Source of the DNA: Pleurostoma richardsiae
Lineage: Eukaryota; Ascomycota; Sordariomycetes; Calosphaeriales; Pleurostomataceae
Direction of reading: 5' to 3'
NCBI GenBank assembly: GCA_030052745.1
Contig: JANBVO010000057.1
Coordinates: 62,001 to 126,000 of the forward strand
Length of the DNA stretch: 64,000 bases
Shown here: positions 1-11,088 of the stretch, piece by piece
Layout of the letters: the number at the start of each line of letters is the position of its first letter
How positions within the stretch are numbered: position 1 is the first letter of the stretch
Position numbers and translations under genes: made by a program
Notes under the pieces: model-generated
What the model was told of the DNA's origin: nothing
Seen by the model: only the letters and a program-made list of their open reading frames with translations
Database searches by the model: none

Positions 1-26
1 TTCATTCCCGACGTCACAGACGTACA

Positions 27-1095
27 TTAAAGTCTGCTGCCATAACCACCTCCTTTCATCATGGGGTAACTGTCGGAACCTCCGTCGAAGTCAACGCCGC
101 TGCTTAGGATCTTGCGGTCCATCAGGACGGCGCTTGGGTGACACACAGTGAAGGCGACGGCGACCGCAATCATCAGCAGAGCGTCTAACACGTAAGAATA
201 GATCTCTTTCTGAAGTAAAGCGCCGTCCTGCCCCTCCGCGTACTCCACCATCCGAAATACGGAACGCACCATGATGAGAAGGCTGGCAAAATAGAGCACG
301 CATATGAAACGCTTCCACGGAGTGCCTGTGGCTTGTGATCTTGAGGTTGGCCGCATCGAGATCCTTACGTGAAAGATAGCGGTTACCACGATGAAGCAGC
401 TGAAGAAGAGAATCTGGATACCCAGACCAAGGAGGATGACATTGTTACCAAGGCTCTGGGATGAACTGGATTTCGCTGTTGCAAGTATGCCGCCTCCTGG
501 GAGTTTGAGTCAGATCACTTGATGCCGCCTTGAGAAATCAGAATGGTGTTGAAGCCTAAACATGCAACGTGTCGTCACGTCAAAGCTCTGGGGACATACC
601 TCCTCCTTGTCCGAAGATTGATAAAATGTCACCCAGAAGGAAAACTTTGGTGAGCCAATTCACCCGAATCAAAGAGTACGCCTGCCCTTCGAGATTCAGG
701 ATGAGTCGTCCGAGCACCATGTAGATGGAAGCGGCGAAGAAGCTCGGCCCGAGCAGGATAAGGAGGCTCTGGATTATGTACGGCATCAGGGTCCAGTCTG
801 GAGTTTGCTTGGCTGAGTAGGCTCGCGCAGCATATCCGATAGTCTCAACTGATGTCTCATGAACGTCAGCTAGATGGAACCTAGAGCAAGGAAGTAACTG
901 ATCCCTGGTGGTCTTACACAGACACCCTATTAGAAAGGCGATGAAGCACCAGGTTCGATTCCGGATAAGGAGTTGGAAAGTCCGGACTGAGATAGCGCAG
1001 AAGAGCACAGCGAAAAGTACTGCTGCGGCGAAAGAAGGTTTGTAGTGGTAATACTTAAATCCAGGATCGGCACTAGAATCGGTATCTGAAGACAT
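27..1095 (-). CDS. RTA1-like seven-helix membrane protein
   Basis: The product resembles the fungal RTA1 family (lipid-translocating exporter or 7-aminocholesterol resistance type), multi-pass plasma-membrane proteins linked to sphingoid-base and toxicant resistance. The ATG is at 1095 and the first exon gives a short acidic N-terminus, then helix 1 (FAAAVLFAVLFCAIS). Further exons give a YIIQSLLILLGPSFFAASIYMVLGRLI helix pair and a C-terminal part with the family-typical run SLLIMVRSVFRMVEYAEG followed by ALLMIAVAVAFTVCHPS. Two or three short introns are needed; I placed one near 890-945 and one near 480-590 only approximately. It lies at the left edge of the window and may protect against, or export, a toxic lipid-like substrate, but membership of the cluster is not shown by the sequence. 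Confidence 0.8.
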
Positions 1096-2770
1096 CGTAG
1101 TACTATTTTCTGGTTTCTAGGAGATCATAGGCTGAAGGGATTGAAGGGAATAAAGAAGAATGCTTACTGATTCGCGACCTCGGCGAAGATATATGATCAG
1201 AACTGCGGGCTTTTGTTGATTCATTACTTCTCCTGGATCCCTATGGCTTGCGAGATACGCGCGGGGGTCTTCCAGTAACTGCACCCAAGGTGCTTGTTAC
1301 TATTTCAGTATTTCCAAGCGAAATCATGAAAGGGTCCAAAACTTTGGAGCGTTTATCGTATTCACGCAACAGCGTATGCGCTCTTGTCGCGTCTAGATCG
1401 GTTTCATTGTTGAGGCTAGATGCTATGCGCGATCAGCAGCAGCCTCTTTACTGGCGGGGCTTTCGCCATGACGCACATCGAGTTCGCTGTAGTACTGCAC
1501 AATGCAGACTGTACCGTACCATAGTAGTTAATTAAAGACAGTTTTGTTTCGTTTCGCTTTCTAGGTAGGTTCCAGGAGGGCAAATGGGAGTCGCGCAGGC
1601 CCACATCATCACGGGGGAATACGAGCCAGAACGAATACGGGTATTCACATGCCCTCACAACCAATTCTCCACTACGGCGGTAAAGGTTGAACCGGCCCGT
1701 CGGCCTTCTGTCTCGAACTGGAAATGACAGGCCTCAGCGCTCTATTACCAAGGCGGCAACGGCGAGTTTATTGCTACGAGCTCATATTAGACAATGCTCG
1801 TCAACATGGTAATTTTTCGTTACCCTCGCCTCATAGGACTCCAGCAAATCCCATCCCCACAGATAAGATCTTGTTGTTAGCCGGTGTCTCTCCTCGTGTT
1901 GCTAGCTTGAGATGTTCTTCATGGGCAATTCGGCCTTCGCCGCAACCGTCGTGTTGCTCCAAACTGTCTTCGGCGTTGTGATGTCTCCGAGATTACCATG
2001 TGGTAAGCTCTTAGATAAAGTATTCACCACACTAATATTTTCCAGACAGTTTGCTCGTAGCCTAGGACAACGCGTCTAGAAAGGCTAGAGATTTCATGTC
2101 TCAGCTTGAGACCGTCAAGAAGATCGGCCTCGTCCTGGAGGCTACAAGACGCCGAACCTCCCTTGTGTGGGAACTAATGGAGCTGCCGAGCGTCTCAAAT
2201 TTACAGGCTTGTGCTTTTCCGATGGATCGAGCGGCTACGCTCGGTCTGATGGCGTCAGCGTGTTTCTGTCCGGAATGACGGCGGTGGCCACCTGGGACAG
2301 AAATCTCATTTACTGACGCGTTATTGCTACAGGGGAGGAGTCTCGAGATAAAGGGACAGGAGGCTATAATCACATGTAAACGAAACGTTTAGTTGCACTT
2401 GAAGCACTGAATTGATAACCAATACACCCAATTGGCTCACAACAACGCGATGTGCTCCGATCTCTCACCCGTCCCTCTAAAGGAGCCCAGGATCGGATCA
2501 CGGTTCCCCCTGGAGCCTGCAGCTGCAGATGAGAAGCCCTTAGAGGCGAAAGACTGGACAAAATCTTGATTTCAAGTTTCTCGTATACCCCGGACTCCGT
2601 ACATGAAGGCCCCCGTCAGGAGAGGAGTGTGTATCCGAATTAAGAGCAATACCATATATAGACAAAGACCGTGAAAAGCAAACCGTTCTTCCACTATTAA
2701 GCTCCACCCCCAAGTTCTCTCCTCTTCTCGATCCAGTCCACCGACTTGTGCCCAATATTAACATCGACGC
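1096..2770. other. Intergenic, no convincing gene
   Basis: About 1.7 kb between the RTA1 start and the 3' end of the next minus-strand gene. Open frames are short, and I saw no domain, RNA gene or repeat. Confidence 0.5.
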
Positions 2771-3695
2771 TCAGGCAGAACTTGCTTCCAGATTGGCGGA
2801 GTAATCGGCATGCTTATTAGCATCACCACTCCTCTCCTCCTCTCGAGCCGCAAGTGCCAGATAAACAGCGTCGATGATGAGCTGCACGACAAACGTGAAG
2901 CCAACGATATAGAAGGTGATGACTCCGTTCCAGGCGAAGGGACCGTGATACACAGTGTGAATCCCGGTCGCGAAGGAGAATATGATGGGCATAATGATGT
3001 TGACGATGGAGAGCTCCTTCGGGAATAGAGGCTTCTTTCGCGAGTCGATGATGATGGCGTAGGCGAAGGCAAAGTTCTGGACCATAAAGGTGGGCCAGGG
3101 CATCAATGCCACGATCCACTACAATTATATCAAAGTTAGTGGGGAGCACTCTCACGAGCTCTGCACGATATGGACATGACTGAGGCCACTGGGACGAGGT
3201 ATCTGGAAGGGTCTGTACAAGAAAGCCTCAAGTATGACTCACAAAGAAATCGTTCAAGGCCTGGGTAATCTCGACGGGACGATAGGGCCGGAACGACGTG
3301 ATAGCGAGAACAATGCCTGGAAGCATAAACGTCCAGATACCAGCAGCAGCGGACGCCAGCTGCACCTGGTGAATCAGGTAAGGCACGTTAGGAACACGGC
3401 GGATCTGGTAGGATATGGCGGCGGAGAAGGGCAGATAGAATCCGCCGGCGATCATAAGAATAGCAGCACCTGCACGGATGCGGTCGATGTGGTCCTGGTA
3501 AAAGTGCGCGGTCTTCTCGGCGTCCCAAGAAGGCTTAACCGGGGGTATGAAGTCGGCGATGATGAAAGCCAAGATAAAGAAAATGCCGGACGCTGCACCA
3601 CAGCACGCGCTGTAGTACTGTATGGCAGTATTGCCCAGCAGCCACGACTGAGACATAGCCACAGTGCAGCGATTCAAGTAGCTGTTTAGTCCCAT
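2771..3695 (-). CDS. Six-helix integral membrane protein, unknown function
   Basis: Two exons join cleanly: 3695-3243 (ATG at 3695, donor GTGAGT) and 3118-2771 (acceptor TTGTAG), giving about 266 residues. Six hydrophobic segments are visible, with a loop PPVKPSWDAEKTAHFYQDH after helix 1 and the motif GPFAWNGV before helix 6. I do not know a named fungal family. The pattern W..A..A.FY..H.. then IRAG.. and a late FAWNGV resembles small membrane proteins I associate with bacterial catabolic operons; this is recalled, not checked. It is not obviously a Pyr4-type terpene cyclase. The position beside transport and oxidation genes suggests a role in uptake or membrane handling of the substrate, by inference only. 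Confidence 0.7.
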
Positions 3696-6192
3696 TTTGG
3701 ATGTTGGATACCCTGATCAAGCCTTAGTAGACACTGTTGGTGAGGAGAAATTCGTGGTCATGGACTTCAAGGATTTGTTCTGACACTTCCACTCAGAGCC
3801 TGGAGAGTTCTCCTCGACGACCTATATATAACCTCTTCAATCCGTCCAGGGGGACATACGATGTGCATCATTCCGCGTGATGGCGCGAAACAACGAGTCA
3901 GATCATGATTTTTCAAACGTGTGGCCAGGTAGCATCGTGTGAACTGGTAGGCACCGATGCTATACATGTCGGTCTGAAAACCGGCCGTCGCGCCGATGAT
4001 ATTTGAAAGAAATTCTCTTCGCCCGAAACAAGGCTGTGAATCTTTACCCAAGGCGTAGGTTTCGCAGCCGTATACAACGTAGGTCGGCGAGGAAGCGGCC
4101 CGCCGTACCGATCCTGTTCGGGGCCGACTTTCCCTTTAGAGTAGGGCTGCCGGTAGTGGGTTCATCAGGAGAGCAGGAGAGACTACCGGTTGATGACATC
4201 AGACATCATGCGGTGGCAGTCGCTGCATTGCGACACGAAAACTCGATAAAGACGGTGCTCCCCAGAGAGACGGGAGATTTCAAACTCACAATATTCTTTG
4301 TCACTCTGCATGTAAGAGATCGGCTCAGCCTTGACACAATCATAATTATGTTCAGCCAGCTTGCAGTCGCTGTCTAGAGCGGGACATGCCTATCGAGACC
4401 CCCCCGAGCCCCCGGACTTGACTGATCGAATGGACCCATGGAGCTCCTTATCTCAAACTTGGCATTATTTTACAACAGGACGGGTTTTGCTGTGAAGCAC
4501 TGGGATCTCATAGCTCTGCGGAGATCAGTCTAGTCTCCTCCTACCGCAAAGTGTGTGGCCCTTCGAGGAATCTAGCGTATTATGATGGCCAAATCCCCAC
4601 CTCGAGGACTAATCTGAAGTGAGTTTGAACTCATTTAGGGATCCAGCTTCTGTCGCCGGTTTGGCTTGCTCCCGAGGGTATATCTGGGTCAGGCTGGCCA
4701 GTCGTACCTAGCCCGGAAGCTCCTGTACGCCGTTTTCGCAACATGCTACAAAATGCGCCGCCCGGGATGGTAGTCCTCTCGTTGAGTTCGGTAATTGGAA
4801 AGACGATCGATACTTTGTGGTCTTTACTTGTCTCCAGGTCGATGTTGCCTTTAACCTCACTTCGAAGAATGGGATGCAAGCCCATCAACCTGTCCTTCGA
4901 CCTCTTTTCAACCTAAGAGGCCGCCGGCAATCCTTCTAGCATCTTCTTGTCTGGAATAGGATAAAACTTTTACAAAAAATCTCTACACCGCCTATACCAT
5001 GATATTGTACCACGTAAGGCGCACCCCCAGCTCGAAGTGGCCGAACCAGGTCCGCGCGGCTAGGAGATGCAACAAGCCAGACAAGCTGGGTGGAACAGGA
5101 TGCACTGCAAGCGCGGCAGGCACAAATGACCCAACGGAGGCAGAGGCCGTGAAGACGAAGGTAACGGAACGGAGCGACCGGGATGAGCCAGATACTCAAG
5201 AGGCCCCTGAAAACTTGCAGGTCTAATATAACGAAAACCTCAAATAACAAAGAGACCACGTAGGCAAGATGGTCTGGAGAGGAAGGAAACCCGCAAGCCA
5301 GGAAGAACCGAAGGTCAACAGGCCTGGGAAGCTTAAGAAAACCCGTTGGCTGAGGCGCTAGTTAAGCCAGAAGCGTGTATTTGTGACTGCCATGAAATGC
5401 GTCCCAATTTCTATGCTGAAGCCGCGTAACAGACTCCAAGACACCCGCTAGAGGCCAAGCTTGATGTCCACTCTAGCACACTATAGTAGCCGACACAGCA
5501 AGGATTACAACTCTTTGAGGCAGTCGGGGGACAGCTGTAGATCACCGGCCTCTCCCGTGCTTTGGTGTAGAGAGTGATCCCCGGGGGTGTGTATAAGCAC
5601 GTCAAGCACAGCGATGGGGAATGATTACTGATACCGGCATGCCAAGATAAGAAGGGAAGAAGCATAGCGTGGTCTACAAGACGCCATGCAGCAGTGTTCT
5701 CGGCGGCGACAAATTTGTCCGGCTCGGAATACTGTCTTACACCTGCGCTTCGACCGCCGGACGAACTGATACCTTGCTCTCGTGGGTCAAGGCCGGTCGG
5801 GGCAATTTCGCTACAACCACCATCGAATTGCTCAGCTATAGATCCTTCGGGATAGTTCACGACCTGGAGGGCTTACTTAGCGTAATGCGGAGGGAGGATG
5901 CGGGGAGAAGGTCGTCTAGGGCGTTGACGGACGACTATCTGAAGTACTGTACCCTTCGTTGCTCGATCATCACTGCAGGCCGACCGCTCCACTTCTTATG
6001 CATAAAGTGAAACGATACCGCCGTCATTGGCCACGATAGAAGACATCCGAACAGCAGACCTGCACCTTTTCCCGCCAGAGTAGACGAAACTAAAGCCATT
6101 CCACCATAATTGAGGCACTATTCTGGTTAGAATGGGTATCATCGACCACAGCGTCGCATCCGCCTCCCCAGGCGAGGCGCATTTGAACATCC
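3696..6192. other. Intergenic 2.5 kb, possible antisense coding relic
   Basis: No gene could be assigned. The minus strand from about 6110 to 5640 reads as a hydrophobic segment (GLLFGCLLSW) followed by polar sequence across a plausible GTACAG...CCAG intron (about 5958-5860), so a degraded or unrecognised gene is possible there. The rest holds only short frames. A weak copy of the motif seen elsewhere (ACCGAAGGTC) lies near 5304. Confidence 0.35.
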
Positions 6193-7938
6193 ATGCCAAG
6201 GTCACAAGAACCAACATCATCGTCAGTATTCTTTACAAATCCGGACCCAGTGAATTGGCCTAACACCTCAAAGAGTATTGCTGTGGCCGGCATGGGAAGC
6301 TTTGTATTTGGATACTGCAACAATTCCATCGCCGGGTCCTTTGTGCAGGAGACGTTTGTCGAGAAGTTTCTAAGCGGCCGTAATGCCGATTCTATTGTTG
6401 GCGGTATCTTGGGAGGGTCTGAATTGGTCCCAGTCCTTCCGCAAACTGATCAAAGCTAATGGGTAGATCACAGCTTCCTTGGAGGGGGGCTCATCGGCGC
6501 ACTTATTCAAGCCCCCATATCAAATCGCTTTGGCCGTCGCATCACCACCGGCTCTGCGGCTGTCATCACCATGGTGTCAGGTGCCCTCCAAGCTGGAAGC
6601 GTCAATACCGGCATGTTCATGGCAGCCCGTGTTCTTTGCGGAATCGGCGCAGGCATTGTCATTACGAATTGCCCCGTTTATATGAGTGAGATCTCGCCTC
6701 CACATGTCCGCGGCATGCTCGTTGGGAATCACGCCATATCCATTGTCTTCGCGTACATGTTTTCCTCCTTGATGGCACTCGCCTTCAACTACGTACAGCA
6801 AGACTATCAATGGCGTCTCCAATTCGTCATGCTCACCTTCTTCGGGCTGATGCTCTTGCTTTCATTGTTCGTGCTCCCCGAGTCGCCACGGTGGTTGTGC
6901 GACGTGGGCAGAGAGGAGGAAGCTTGGATCATTCTCAAGCGTCTGCACCAGTCGGACCATGACCCCGACAACCAGTTGGCGTCTGCCGAAATGGCTCAGA
7001 TCAAGGTGCACGTGGAAGTTGAACGGACCTTACCTACAGGTTATATGCACATCCTTCGAGTACCTCAGCTTCGTCATCGTGCAGCATGCTCTATTCTGGT
7101 TTGGATCATGGGGCAGTCTACCGGCATCCTAGTGATTGCGAATCTGACACCTACGCTTTTCGGCCAGCTCGGTTACGGTGTGGTACTCCAGCTCGGGCTG
7201 TCTGTGGTATGGACCTTCTGTGCTCTGCTTGGATGCATTGTGAATGCTTCGTTCATGGATCGCGTCGGTCGAGTTAAGCTTCTAGGCAAGTGTTACACCA
7301 TGTTCCAATTCATTTCTTTTACGAACAATCTCGCTTGCTGAAATCGAAGACCTGCTAATGATGTCTGGCAACAGTCCTGGGAGGTTACCTTTGCAGCGTC
7401 ATCCTGATCTTCGAGGCCGTCCTGCAAAAGTACTACGTCGGCAGTACAAACACCGCGGGTATAAATGCCGCTGTCGCTTTCTATTTCCTTTTCATCTTCT
7501 TCTACGGCTGCACGATAGACTGCGCTGCGTACGTCTACATTGCCGAAATCTGGCCTACGCATCTCCGAAGCAACGGTACTACATTGGGACTCATCTCCTT
7601 TTTCGCTTGCTCAATCGCATATACCAGTCCAGCATCCCTGGCCTTCGCGCAGATTGGCTGGAAGTACTACTGGGTGATGATTTGTGCTTGTGTCGTGTCG
7701 TCTACACTGATGATTTTCATCTGCCCAGAGGTAAGATTATGCTCCACCAGCACGAGGACGGCACTGCTAACACATGTCGGACCCTGTACAGACAACAAAT
7801 CTCACTCTCGAGGAGATTGGTGCCAAATTTGGGGATGAAGTCACTTTACAATCTCCTACGGGCAGACGGGACTCAAAAAGCAAAACTGGGCAGATCTCAA
7901 ATGACGAAGCACAGATAGAAACGGTTGAGTTGCGATAG
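6193..7938 (+). CDS. MFS sugar-porter-type transporter
   Basis: This is a major facilitator of the sugar porter family (PF00083), expected to have twelve helices and act at the plasma membrane. The family signature PESPRWL follows helix 6, DRVGR marks the loop of the second half, and helix 1 contains GSFVFGYCNNSIAGSF. Exons: 6193 to about 6420, about 6472 to 7287, 7376 to about 7731 and about 7790 to 7938 (stop TAG). The first-half loop reads PISNRFGRR, with Asn where the family usually has Asp. The ATG at 6193 is the first in frame with a plausible N-terminus. The substrate is unknown; it may import a glycoside or small carbohydrate. It is transcribed toward CYP1, whose 3' end lies 500 bases away. 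Confidence 0.8.
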
Positions 7939-8436
7939 GAGAAATGCTCGAGAGCCTTCGTATCTTGTCTACTCTGCTTGGTGTTTCTTTAGGTAGTCTC
8001 GTATGGCTAGGTTAGAAGGAACGAGAGAAACGCGACCGCGTTCGTGCGAAACAACAGACTTATAATGTGCCCGTGTCATGAATATATTCGATAGGCATAC
8101 GTCGTTCGCTTATGGTTGACCGCACATATGCAGCCATCAGTCACCGCATGAACTAATTCCTTTGATCTCGGGAATACGATCAAGATTCCACTTTCATGTC
8201 GCGGCCTCGATCATCCTATAAATCTCTCTAAGCTCATCAGTCTACGTTGTAGATTGAAAGACATCGTACGACCTTCCAGTGTCCTGATCAGTAATTGATT
8301 GTACTGCGTGTTGTATGTGGAGGCTGTCTACAGCGCAGATTCCTGACAGGGTTTTAATCTTCTAGTTTGTCTATCTACCAAACCTGCCAGTGTGAGCCTA
8401 TTTGCCATTGTTATGACAGCCGTCCTGACTTCGTGT
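7939..8436. other. Convergent intergenic spacer
   Basis: 3' regions of the MFS transporter (+) and CYP1 (-). Nothing recognised. Confidence 0.6.
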
Positions 8437-10405
8437 TTACTCCCAAGTCCGAAGAAAATCCAGGGATCCAGCAAGCTCCTTCCGGATTGTGGCGACATGT
8501 TGCTCACTGCGTGGCTTGATTTGCACTTTAAATGGCAGGGGAGCCTGTAAGATACCGGCGTTATATGCAGTTGGATCCAGAGGGATGGTCTTTCCTGTAG
8601 CAGGGTCGACAGGCTCGGCAAATTCGAATGCCCACAGGAGCTTTGCCGCAATACGCCACATGTTGCGCTCCGCAAAGTGAATGCCGGGGCAAAGACGACG
8701 GCCAGCACCATAACCGTAATGATGTAGAGGCTCATGCCAGTCAGTAAAGTAACAGTCAGTCTCATTGTTGGTCGACTTATCTCGTTTGCTCCACTCCGGA
8801 CTTCCGGAATAGTCGCTGGCTAGCTTAGGATGATCCTTGTACCGATCTGGATTGAAGGTCTCGTGGTCTGAGAACAGCTCTTCGGAATGATGAAGTGCCC
8901 AGACCGGCACAAACAATGTCGAGTCCTTGGGAATAAGCATGCCTTCATACCAGTCATCTGGAAATACCAGTTAGAGCTCTTCCACTTGCGTGCGGCGGGG
9001 CGTATATTACCTTCGCGAACGCGATGAGGGAGTCCTGTAACGGCGCTGTTGCATGGCATTAAGATCTTGCTTAGACACGTAGGCGAGCCATCTTCCTACT
9101 CACACTGGTCGCCATCTCATCCCCTCTTTCACGACCTGATTGATGTATGGGATCTCCTTGAAATCCGAGAATTTTGGAATCCTATCCGGCGGGCAAACCT
9201 TATCGATTTGTTCGCGTGCCTTTTCCTGGACATTAGGATGCTTGGCGAACGCCAGTATGAGAGTCAGAATTTGAGCGGCGGTTGTGTCTGCCGCTCCCTC
9301 AACGACTTCGCCGACGAGGTTGTTGAAGGCATGCTGAGACATGGGAAAGCCTTTCTTGTTGTATTCATCGAGAAGCGAGTCGATGATGCACTGACGCTTA
9401 TCACCTTTGGCACGGCGGTCGTCAACAATCTGCCGAGCTTTACCCCACATAGTATCGAACACTTCGCCTGCTGCGACCGCACGTCGCTTCCAATACGCGA
9501 ATCGCATGGGGATTAGCTTGAGGATCGGATATTCGTCTACGGGAGGGTTGGCCCCGGCTTCCATCGCTTCGGTCCATCTATCCATGACATCGTAGACGAC
9601 CTGCGGATATCAGTCAGCACAAACATATTCATCTAGACGGCATGAGACGCCCGGTGACGGCACAGTACGTACATGGCCCCAGAAGGACTCGAAGGTAGGA
9701 CCACGATGCCCAAACGCGAGTACTGAAGCCGATGAAGCGGTATATCTTCGCACGTGGTTGAAGAAGCCCTCCGGGCGATTCAACAAGTCGTTCAATAGCA
9801 CGGTCGCTCTGTCGAACCCAGATCGTTAGATGATCCGACTATCTCGCACAGAAAAATAGGTCTCGCACTCAGCCTCTTGCACCCGGAAATGCTTCTCGTC
9901 CAAATTTTTGGGAGAAAAGTTGTGCGCAATGACCTTCCGCTTTTCACGCCAGATGGGGTCCATTTGCTCTAAAGCAATGTGGTCGCCTTGGGTCAAGAGT
10001 CTACCCACGTAGCTTGGCGGACGGTCGGAGTATATGGCGCCTTTCTTATCCAGGAGGTCGTGAATGGCTTTCCGGTCACACAGCACAATAATGTTGCTAG
10101 GCCCAAACTTGAGTGAAAAGACAGAGCCATACTCCTTGGACCACTCGAGGAATCTGTGCCCGCTTTAGCATCTCGACAAAAATAGAACACCCCCCGATCT
10201 ATCAAACAACTCACTTGGCGTATAATCCAGTCGATGGAATCTGGTGAAAATTTCCTAGGATAGGCAGCGTTGGAGGCCCATTGGGCATGCGAGGATCACG
10301 TTTGCCAATTTGCAATAGCTGGTAGATACCAAACGCGAAGATGAGGCCTAGGACAACCCAGGCAGACTTTGCCTGATGCAGTATACTGCTGCTGAGAGCT
10401 TCCAT
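8437..10405 (-). CDS. Cytochrome P450 (CYP1), E-class, membrane anchored
   Basis: A microsomal P450 monooxygenase needing electrons from a CPR; one is encoded 4 kb away. ATG at 10405; an N-terminal anchor (about residues 14-32, AWVVLGLIFAFGIYQLL) is followed by the proline-rich hinge PRMPNGPPTLPILGN. Helix I reads GAADTTAAQ, the ExxR motif is EGMR, and the heme loop is YGAGRRLCPG with the ligand Cys near the C-terminus. Five main exons join in phase: 10405-10216, about 10150-9875, about 9803-9675, about 9600-9112 and about 9045-8437. It is close to CYP2 in this window, sharing HFRVQEAE and AERNMWRI.AKLLWAF. It resembles the O-methylsterigmatocystin-oxidoreductase-like group; the substrate is unknown. 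Confidence 0.88.
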
Positions 10406-11088
10406 CCTGCGTTTCTCGTCAATGCTTGGTACGGGATGAGTTTCGTAAAGCAGAGAGGCACGAAAAATGGCACTTTTGAGATGCCTGGATGTGCACAGAG
10501 CTTGCACTCACCCCGGACTTCGAGCTGGAGGCATTCGTTATCCGGGGTAAGGTAGTCCCCACTTGATTCCATTGGCGGGGGCGCCGTTGATCGGGTCCTC
10601 TTCGCAGCAACCCTCCGAACAAACGAAGATGCTCCGGGCCTTGGCCGTAGATGGTCCGTGGCGCCGCTTAGCCCCATTGTTTTGTGAAAATGGGGCACAT
10701 TGAGTCTAGCTACTGCTGCACATTTGACTACGGGATAGTCACAACTTCTGGGAATAGGAAAGAAGACTGAGGCGGGGGGTTGAAGCATTAGAGAAAGGTC
10801 TCCTTACAACGGTGGTGGTCAACAGACAGATAGATTCATTATCAGAGACTCGCTGGTGCATTTTATGTAATCCTTCTTCAAACCTGATCTAACGTAGTGG
10901 GCTATAGATGGTTATCTGCTGTAGGCATACAAGACGAATGTGGTTGAATTCTACGTTGCTATAGGAGAGCTCGCTGAAGGTGGGAAGCGAAGTAAGGCGT
11001 AAGCCTAAATACGTGTGTAAATATGTGTTGTTTATCTTGAGCACCCAAGACGGAGACGCAGAACTGATAATGATCCTCCAAGAGTTCA
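10406..11088. other. CYP1 upstream region
   Basis: 683 bases between the CYP1 start and the 3' end of KstD. It contains a few single matches to the degenerate CreA consensus, no more than expected by chance, and no gene. Confidence 0.5.

Noticed and set aside
10406-11088. CreA sites before CYP1
   Set aside because: Only scattered single matches to a 6-base degenerate consensus, about the chance frequency.
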